Below are positions 58,399 to 64,000 of a stretch of DNA of 64,000 nt, piece after piece; within the stretch, counting starts at the first letter, position 1, and every line of letters starts with the position of its first letter. The translations under genes were made by a program, and so were the position numbers. The stretch spans positions 62,001 to 126,000 of the forward strand of contig NZ_JALJFG010000008.1 of the NCBI RefSeq assembly GCF_023242475.1, given 5' to 3'. Source of the DNA: Pseudomonas sp. MWU15-20650. GTDB lineage: Bacteria; Pseudomonadota; Gammaproteobacteria; Pseudomonadales; Pseudomonadaceae. The notes under the pieces were generated by a model. It made no database searches, was not told the origin of the DNA, and saw only the letters and a program-made list of their open reading frames with translations.

Positions 58399-58554
58399 TG
58401 GGAATTCCAGGCGGGTCAATCTGGTGGGAATGCTACCGGAAAAGACACTTGCAGGCACTCGCTATCAAGTTTTGCAGGATGCAACCGATAGCCTTTCGTA
58501 TGCCTTATCGATGTATGACGCTTTGAAGTGTTGTAGAAACCAGTGGAGCCTCCC

Positions 58555-59463
58555 GTGCGCCAGCATTATCTAGCCCTGCTCAGTGTGTTCGCCAGCCTGC
58601 CTGCGATGGCCCTCACGTTCCAGACACGTCTGGAGAATATTGAGTGGAAGGTAGAAGGCGACCAGTTCGAGTGCCGCCTGACCCAGCCGATCACCGATTT
58701 CGGTTCAGGGGAATTCGTGCGCCGGGCCGGCGAGCAGGCGACATTTCGTCTGAAAGCCTACAGCGGCTCTCTGGGTGCGGGGTCGGCGACCTTATTGGCT
58801 GCCGCGGCCCCCTGGCAGCCAGGCCGAGGTGATATCAACCTCGGCGCCGTACGTGCAGGCAGTGGTGACGTACTGTTCAACAGCTCCCAGGCCCAGGCCG
58901 GGCGTCTGTTCACCGGGTTGCTCGAAGGGCGCAGCCCGACCGTACGGCATTACGGGCGAGAGGGCGGTTACTCGGAAATTCGCCTGCTGCCGGTGAAATT
59001 CAACAAGGCATACAACGACTATCAGGTGTGCACCACCAAGCTGCTGTCGATGAATTACGACCAGGTCAAACAGACGGAAGTCGGGTTCCCCGGTGGCGGC
59101 ATTGAGCTCGACGCGGCTGCCAAGAAGAAGTTGTCGGTGATTCTCGCGTTCATGAAAGCCGACCCTACGGTCAACCATATCGAGTTGAATGGTCATTCGG
59201 ACAATAGTGGTAACCGCCTGACTAACCGCGACGTCTCACGCCGCCGCGCCCTGGCGGTGATGGATTACTTCAAGGCCAACGGCATCCAGGAGTCGCAGAT
59301 CACGATGCGTTTCCATGGAGAGAGCTATCCATTGGCACCCAACACCAACGCCGCCAACCGCGCGCGCAACCGTCGCGTGAATATCCAGCTTGAACGGGTG
59401 GCGGCCCCCGAGAAACCGGCGCCCCAGGCCACCGGCCCAAGCAACCCGGCGCATACGTCATAA
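58555..59463 (+). CDS. motY: Sodium-type flagellar motor protein MotY (OmpA-domain)
   Basis: 302 residues from GTG 58555, which GGAG precedes at proper distance; a GTG at 58543 is less likely. The signal peptide (MRQHYLALLSVFASLPAMA) is followed by the MotY N-terminal domain (LTFQTRLENIEWKVEGDQFEC) and an OmpA-like peptidoglycan-binding domain (ELNGHSDNSGNRLTNRDVSRRRALAVMDYF). It forms the T ring around the flagellar motor. No other flagellar gene is near, as in other pseudomonads. Confidence 0.92.
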   Translation: MRQHYLALLSVFASLPAMALTFQTRLENIEWKVEGDQFECRLTQPITDFGSGEFVRRAGEQATFRLKAYSGSLGAGSATLLAAAAPWQPGRGDINLGAVRAGSGDVLFNSSQAQAGRLFTGLLEGRSPTVRHYGREGGYSEIRLLPVKFNKAYNDYQVCTTKLLSMNYDQVKQTEVGFPGGGIELDAAAKKKLSVILAFMKADPTVNHIELNGHSDNSGNRLTNRDVSRRRALAVMDYFKANGIQESQITMRFHGESYPLAPNTNAANRARNRRVNIQLERVAAPEKPAPQATGPSNPAHTS

Positions 59464-59592
59464 CGTGCGACCATCGGTCGCCCACTCGACATAATCTGTC
59501 GCTTTATCTTCATTTGCTGTCGCGCCTCTGTAATTTCATGGTTTTGGTCGGTAGAATCGACGCCTTTCCGTACAACCCCGTGGAGTGATGGC

Positions 59593-60810
59593 ATGGCCGA
59601 CGTAAACAAGGTCGTTCTCGCGTATTCCGGCGGCCTGGACACTTCGGTGATCCTCAAGTGGCTGCAGGATACTTATAACTGTGAAGTGGTGACCTTCACC
59701 GCTGACCTGGGTCAGGGCGAAGAGGTCGAACCTGCACGTGCCAAGGCGCAAGCCATGGGCGTGAAAGAGATCTACATTGATGACCTGCGCGAAGAGTTCG
59801 TCCGCGATTTCGTCTTCCCGATGTTTCGCGCCAACACCGTCTACGAAGGTGAGTACCTGCTGGGTACCTCCATCGCGCGTCCGCTGATCGCCAAGCGCCT
59901 GATCGAAATCGCCAACGAAACCGGTGCAGATGCCATTTCCCATGGCGCCACTGGCAAAGGCAATGACCAGGTGCGTTTCGAGCTGGGTGCCTATGCACTC
60001 AAGCCTGGCGTGAAAGTGATCGCGCCTTGGCGTGAGTGGGACCTGCTGTCACGTGAAAAACTGATGGATTACGCTGAAAAGCACGCCATCCCGATCGAGC
60101 GTCACGGTAAGAAGAAGTCCCCGTACTCGATGGATGCCAATCTGCTGCACATCTCCTATGAAGGCGGCGTGCTGGAAGACACCTGGACCGAGCATGAAGA
60201 AGACATGTGGCGTTGGACCGTCTCCCCGGAGAACGCACCCGACAAGCCGCAATACCTTGAGCTGACCTACCGTAATGGCGATATCGTCGCGCTGGACGGC
60301 GTCGAAATGACACCGGCCACCGTACTGGCGACCCTGAATCGTATCGGCGGCGAACATGGTATCGGCCGTCTCGACATCGTCGAGAACCGTTATGTGGGCA
60401 TGAAGTCCCGTGGCTGCTATGAAACTCCAGGCGGCACTATCATGCTGCGCGCCCACCGTGCGATCGAGTCCATCACCCTGGACCGTGAAGTCGCTCACCT
60501 TAAAGACGAGCTGATGCCCAAGTACGCCAGCCTGATCTACACCGGTTACTGGTGGAGCCCTGAGCGCCTGATGCTGCAACAGATGATCGACGCGTCCCAG
60601 GCCCATGTGAACGGTGTCGTACGCCTGAAGCTGTACAAGGGCAACGTGATCGTCACCGGCCGCAAGTCCGATGATTCGTTGTTCGACGCCAACATCGCCA
60701 CCTTTGAAGAGGACGGCGGTGCTTACAACCAGGCGGATGCGGCGGGCTTTATCAAGCTCAATGCACTGCGCATGCGTATCGCTGCCAACAAGGGTCGCTC
60801 GTTGTTCTGA
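59593..60810 (+). CDS. argG: Argininosuccinate synthase
   Basis: 405 residues. The ATP-binding PP-loop is [13 protein letters not shown], with [15 protein letters not shown] and the [11 protein letters not shown] signature. It joins citrulline and aspartate. Same pathway as argF at 51 kb. TGGAGTGATGGC is the ribosome site. Confidence 0.97.
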   Translation: MADVNKVVLAYSGGLDTSVILKWLQDTYNCEVVTFTADLGQGEEVEPARAKAQAMGVKEIYIDDLREEFVRDFVFPMFRANTVYEGEYLLGTSIARPLIAKRLIEIANETGADAISHGATGKGNDQVRFELGAYALKPGVKVIAPWREWDLLSREKLMDYAEKHAIPIERHGKKKSPYSMDANLLHISYEGGVLEDTWTEHEEDMWRWTVSPENAPDKPQYLELTYRNGDIVALDGVEMTPATVLATLNRIGGEHGIGRLDIVENRYVGMKSRGCYETPGGTIMLRAHRAIESITLDREVAHLKDELMPKYASLIYTGYWWSPERLMLQQMIDASQAHVNGVVRLKLYKGNVIVTGRKSDDSLFDANIATFEEDGGAYNQADAAGFIKLNALRMRIAANKGRSLF

Positions 60811-60826
60811 GTGTTGCCCGTATTGT

Positions 60827-60861
60827 AAAAAATGGCCCCTTGTTCAGGGGCCATTTTTTTT
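60827..60861 (+). terminator. Rho-independent terminator of argG
   Basis: TGGCCCCT / AGGGGCCA stem (60833-60840 and 60846-60853) followed by eight T. Confidence 0.94.
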
Positions 60862-61444
60862 ACCTGAATAAAGGCGCGTAAACATCAAGCGGATGTATGA
60901 CGTTTACCGATGTTTAGCGCATGTTTAAGTTATTTTTGTGAAAGTTTTAACCGGTGTTGTTTCGAGAACAGGTCTTTTGTTTTTTACGAGGAATTAATTT
61001 TTACATCTGAGTAGGAACCATGTCCTACAGAATATTCACTCATATAAGCGAAAAGGATATGTGAATTGTTGAAAATTCTGTAGGAATTATGGATGCGTAT
61101 AAATATGTTAAATGGAACTAAAGAAAACGGGATTTCGTCACCGTCTCCCAGGCTTAACAGCGACAAACAAGGGATCTTTCCTGAAAGACCTGTGCGGTAC
61201 GTTTACCTTTCATGGCTTATGCCGAGGATAATTCACTCAAAATATTTGCAGGCCAGGAAAGGTCTGAAAGGTCCCATAGAGCCACATGCATCTAAGTTGG
61301 CGAGTTTTTGTAGGTTAATTCCTATCTTGTTGTGGGGTGGGTCTCTGTCTGCTGTTGCTCGGGGGGGAGCTCTATGCCAACTATTAAGCGACTAGGCTAT
61401 TGTGCTTGCTCTAAATAATTCGAACAGCGAAATTGGACTTTCTC
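60862..61444. other. Low-GC intergenic stretch before the BvgA-type regulator
   Basis: About 580 bases clearly poorer in GC than the rest of the window. It contains TGTTTAGCGCATGTTTAAG repeats near 60908-60930 and one doubtful open frame (see 61093-61395). It could be horizontally acquired or a decayed gene. Confidence 0.6.
61093..61395 (+). CDS. Doubtful 100-residue open frame
   Basis: ATG 61093 has AGGA seven bases upstream. The frame is AT-richer than neighbours. The C-terminal segment LASFCRLIPILLWGGSLSAVARGGA looks like a signal peptide or membrane start. It might be the remnant of a BvgS/EvgS-type sensor whose regulator follows, but no homology can be shown. Possibly not a gene. Confidence 0.25.
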   Translation: MRINMLNGTKENGISSPSPRLNSDKQGIFPERPVRYVYLSWLMPRIIHSKYLQARKGLKGPIEPHASKLASFCRLIPILLWGGSLSAVARGGALCQLLSD

Positions 61445-62077
61445 ATGAATAAAGTGCTGATCGTGGATGATCATCCCGTCATTCGTCTTGCTGTGCGCAT
61501 GCTAATGGAGCGTCATGGTTATGAGGTCGTTGCCGAGACTGATAACGGTGTCGATGCGTTGCAACTTGCACGGGAACATATGCCGGACATTGTCATACTG
61601 GATATCGGAATCCCGAAACTCGATGGCCTGGAAGTTATTTGTCGGCTGGCCTCAACCAAACAAGCCGTGTCGTTCAAGGTGCTGGTGCTGACCTCACAGG
61701 CTCCTGGCCATTTTTCCATGCGCTGCATGCAGGCGGGAGCGGCGGGCTATGTATGCAAGCAGCAGGACCTGACCGAGTTGTTGAGTGCCATCAAGGCGGT
61801 CCTCTCCGGTTACAGCTACTTCCCGAACCAGGCGCTGAACTCGGTGCGCTCAACCATGGGTAACGCCAGCGAAGCCGACATGGTCGAACGCTTGTCGGGC
61901 CGAGAGATGATGGTGCTGCAACAGCTGGCCCGTGGCAAAACCAACAAGGAGATCGCCGACGGTATGTTCCTCAGTAACAAAACCGTCAGCACCTACAAGA
62001 CTCGCCTGCTACTGAAACTCAATGCCCGTTCCCTCGTTGACTTGATCGAGCTGGCTCAACGCAACGGTCTGGTATAA
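61445..62077 (+). CDS. BvgA/EvgA-type response regulator (LuxR family)
   Basis: 210 residues from ATG 61445. The receiver has Asp53 in VILDIGIPKLDG. The C-terminal LuxR-type helix-turn-helix is LSGREMMVLQQLARGKTNKEIADGMFLSNKTVSTYKTRLLLKL. No sensor kinase is adjacent, though a remnant of one may precede it. Target genes unknown. Confidence 0.92.
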   Translation: MNKVLIVDDHPVIRLAVRMLMERHGYEVVAETDNGVDALQLAREHMPDIVILDIGIPKLDGLEVICRLASTKQAVSFKVLVLTSQAPGHFSMRCMQAGAAGYVCKQQDLTELLSAIKAVLSGYSYFPNQALNSVRSTMGNASEADMVERLSGREMMVLQQLARGKTNKEIADGMFLSNKTVSTYKTRLLLKLNARSLVDLIELAQRNGLV

Positions 62078-62118
62078 AGGCCGGCGCTCCACCGCTTGAA
62101 CGCCCGTGTAACCGGCAG

Positions 62119-62142
62119 AAAAAAGCCTCCGTCAGGAGGCTT
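62119..62142 (-). terminator. Terminator of the small PA3496-like gene
   Basis: GCCTCC-GTCA-GGAGGC (62125-62140) with six T on the minus strand. Confidence 0.85.
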
Positions 62143-62161
62143 CCGGTCATCAGCGACCCGA

Positions 62162-62341
62162 TTAGAGATCGAAGTCGTAATCGGCCAGCTGTTTTTGCAA
62201 GCGTCGCTCTTCCAGAAGATTGTCGATAGTGCGGCGTTTGCTCAAATTGGTCTTGGCCACCTCTACAACAGGGGCTTCCCCATCGTCATCCGACTCAACG
62301 AGGTCGTCTTCTACATCCAGTTGTTCTTTGCCAGTGCTCAT
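62162..62341 (-). CDS. PA3496-like small protein, 59 residues
   Basis: ATG 62341 has GGAGTTAACCGT upstream, and the stop is TAA at 62164-62162. The sequence is acidic in the middle (DVEDDLVESDDDGE) and then basic (SKRRTIDNLLEERRLQKQL). It matches the small protein next to nth in other pseudomonads, named PA3496 family (putative envelope integrity protein) as I recall. Terminator follows directly. Confidence 0.8.
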   Translation of the reverse strand: MSTGKEQLDVEDDLVESDDDGEAPVVEVAKTNLSKRRTIDNLLEERRLQKQLADYDFDL

Positions 62342-62448
62342 ACGGTTAACTCCAGGCTAAGACTGCCGTTGGCGCCCCTTATAACGATATTCCATGAGTG
62401 GGTAAAAAAGATTTTTTCAATCGACTGATGAAAAAAATCAATGAACAC

Positions 62449-63087
62449 TCAATCGTCAGACGTCTTGTCCTTGTATTCACACAGATCTTCGATACGGCAG
62501 CTGCCACAGCGAGGCTTGCGTGCCTGGCAAACGTAGCGACCGTGAAGGATCAGCCAGTGATGAGCGTCGAGCAAATATGGCTTGGGTACGAACTTCATCA
62601 ATTGCTTTTCCACCTCGACCACGTTCTTGCCGCGTGCAATACCGGTTCGGTTGCTGACACGGAAAATGTGCGTGTCCACCGCCATGGTCAACTGCCGGAA
62701 TGCGGTGTTGAGCACAACGTTAGCGGTCTTGCGGCCCACACCGGGCAACGCCTCAAGGGCTTCACGGGTTTGCGGTACCTCGCCATCGTGCAACTCGACC
62801 AGCAGGCGGCAGGTCTCGATAACGTTCTTGGCCTTGCTGTTGTACAGGCCGATGGTCTTGATGTATTCGGACAAGCCTTCCACACCCAGGGCATAAATCG
62901 CCGCGGGCGTATTCGCCACGGGATATAACTTGGCGGTGGCCTTGTTGACGCCAACGTCAGTGGATTGGGCCGACAGGATCACCGCAATCAGCAACTCGAA
63001 TGGCGAGGAGTAGGCCAGTTCAGTTTTAGGTTCCGGATTGTCTTCGTGAAGCCTACGGAAAATTTCCAGACGTTTTGCGGCGTTCAT
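62449..63087 (-). CDS. nth: Endonuclease III
   Basis: 212 residues. The helix-hairpin-helix LPGVGRKTANVVL holds the catalytic Lys, the catalytic Asp is in VDTHIFRV, and the 4Fe-4S cluster is C-X6-C-X2-C-X5-C at the C terminus. It removes oxidised pyrimidines in base excision repair. It is the downstream neighbour of the Rnf-type gene. Confidence 0.96.
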   Translation of the reverse strand: MNAAKRLEIFRRLHEDNPEPKTELAYSSPFELLIAVILSAQSTDVGVNKATAKLYPVANTPAAIYALGVEGLSEYIKTIGLYNSKAKNVIETCRLLVELHDGEVPQTREALEALPGVGRKTANVVLNTAFRQLTMAVDTHIFRVSNRTGIARGKNVVEVEKQLMKFVPKPYLLDAHHWLILHGRYVCQARKPRCGSCRIEDLCEYKDKTSDD

Positions 63088-63280
63088 GGGGCGAATGGTT
63101 CCTTGCTGGCGGTCAGCGTGATTTCGAAAAAAGGGTCCAACAATCCAGGCAGGATAAACCCGACAGGCTCCAATAGGGTGGCTGTAGTGTCGCGTAACAA
63201 CCTCTGGCTTATACAGCCGTCACCTCGCCCGCCTGCCCGCCGGTGGCTCCAGCAAGGCACGCGCCAACGCTTTTTGTGGA

Positions 63281-64000
63281 TCAGTCATCGAGGTAGGCGT
63301 CCACCTGTCGCTGCGCATCTTCCAGTTTGCGTTGCGCGGCGTTCAGTTCATCTGCGCTGACGCCCAGTTGGCGTTGTAATTTGCTGACATCGGCACGAGC
63401 GTAGGCCACGGCAGTTTTCAATTGGCGCAGTTGGCTGTCGATGGGCCGTTTTTCCGACCGTTGCAAATCCGGTCGAGGCTGCTCTGAAAGGGCCTCGGCG
63501 TCATGCAGGGTTTGCTCGGCGGCCATCAGCGCAGCCCTCAAGGTTGCCAGATGCTGTTCGTCAGTGTTCTGTTCCTGAGCTTTTTTCAACTCGGCGCGAC
63601 GCATGGCCAACTGAATCTTGGCACGTTTGAGTTCCGGGTCTTTAGGTGTCGAGGGCGCAGGGGGGCTGTTCACTTCAAGCGTAGCGAGTGCCTGCTCTGC
63701 CGCTTCAAACTGTTGTTGCAAGATGATCAGTTGTGACTGTTGTTCAAAGGTCGGTGGATGACCAAACGCCTTCAAGGACTTATGTAATTGGGCGCGGCTC
63801 ATCGCGACATTGATTTTGGCTTTCTTGACCGCTGCATCCCGAGCAACCTGATCGTTGTCAGCGGGTGGCACTTGCACCGGCGCCGAGCGCTTGGCCCGTG
63901 CCAGGCGTTCAGCTAGCCTGTGGGCCTCTTCCCGTTGCAGGCGCGCGTTGCGGTGTTCATAACGCCGCCGTGCACGGTCGCGCTTGAGGCCACGTTCATG
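63281..64000 (-). CDS. C-terminal part of an RsxB/RnfB-type electron transport subunit (5' end outside the window)
   Basis: At least 239 residues are visible, without start. It is a lysine/alanine-rich coiled-coil tail. The repeated elements are VKKAKINVAMSRAQLHKSLKAFG, LKRAKIQLAMRRAELKKAQEQ and QLKTAVAYARADVSKLQRQLG. Upstream is RRRYEHRNARLQREEAHRLAERLARA. This tail is typical of Pseudomonas RsxB-like proteins beside nth. The iron-sulfur region must lie beyond the right edge. RsxC also has such repeats; which of the two cannot be settled here. Confidence 0.6.
   Translation of the reverse strand, partial: HERGLKRDRARRRYEHRNARLQREEAHRLAERLARAKRSAPVQVPPADNDQVARDAAVKKAKINVAMSRAQLHKSLKAFGHPPTFEQQSQLIILQQQFEAAEQALATLEVNSPPAPSTPKDPELKRAKIQLAMRRAELKKAQEQNTDEQHLATLRAALMAAEQTLHDAEALSEQPRPDLQRSEKRPIDSQLRQLKTAVAYARADVSKLQRQLGVSADELNAAQRKLEDAQRQVDAYLDD

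Overview
This window is chromosomal DNA from a Pseudomonas of the fluorescens/putida lineage. The evidence is GC-rich coding bias, two families of Pseudomonas-type REP palindromes, and blocks whose order I recall as conserved in the genus: aatJQMP-aauSR-glpM, glpFKRD, and argF ... grxD-bfr-bfd-peroxiredoxin-rnt-pyrC-motY-argG ... nth. No tRNA, rRNA, CRISPR array, insertion sequence or prophage was seen. Two genes run off the window: a GT51 transglycosylase on the left and an Rnf-type subunit on the right.

Layout. 1-9.7 kb: divergent peptidoglycan transglycosylase, a 1.7-kb-residue toxin-like protein with a possible Cys-His-Asp catalytic domain, a ProY-type permease and a small unknown gene. 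10-16 kb: M3 peptidase, OpgC-type acyltransferase, cupin, FMN glutamate-synthase-like protein and another unknown gene. 16-24 kb: a tightly packed signalling cluster (REC-GGDEF-EAL protein, di-haem cytochrome c peroxidase, histidine kinase, REC-histidine kinase), divergent from a REC-degenerate HD-GYP protein that is coupled to Nudix and GNAT genes. 24.7-28.5 kb: MetR, alpha/beta hydrolase, DsbA-like oxidoreductase and MipA.

28.6-36 kb holds what I consider the most interesting system. A HAD phosphatase, class III aminotransferase, alpha/beta hydrolase and FemAB/GNAT-like acyltransferase are overlapped end to end with a histidine kinase and a sigma-54 activator. Upstream lie a near-consensus sigma-54 promoter and a TTGTAGC/GCTACAA inverted-repeat cluster where an activator site is expected. 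It looks like a self-regulated small-molecule or lipid modification pathway whose product I cannot name. A near-identical triplicated REP/BIME array follows it.

36.5-43.8 kb: GlpM, the AauRS two-component system and the acidic amino acid ABC transporter AatJQMP. Two AauR-type inverted repeats and a sigma-54 promoter are visible upstream of aatJ, so the regulatory circuit is readable in the sequence. 43.8-49 kb: glycerol utilisation (GlpF, GlpK, GlpR, GlpD) with candidate GlpR operators. 49.3-60.8 kb: YbaK, orphan ABC ATPase, ArgF, molybdopterin oxidoreductase, monothiol glutaredoxin, bacterioferritin (a haem-type subunit with a broken ferroxidase centre), Bfd with a Fur box, peroxiredoxin, RNase T, dihydroorotase, MotY and ArgG. 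60.8-64 kb: a low-GC intergenic stretch, a BvgA/EvgA-type regulator, a 59-residue PA3496-like protein, endonuclease III and the C-terminal part of an RsxB/RnfB-type protein.
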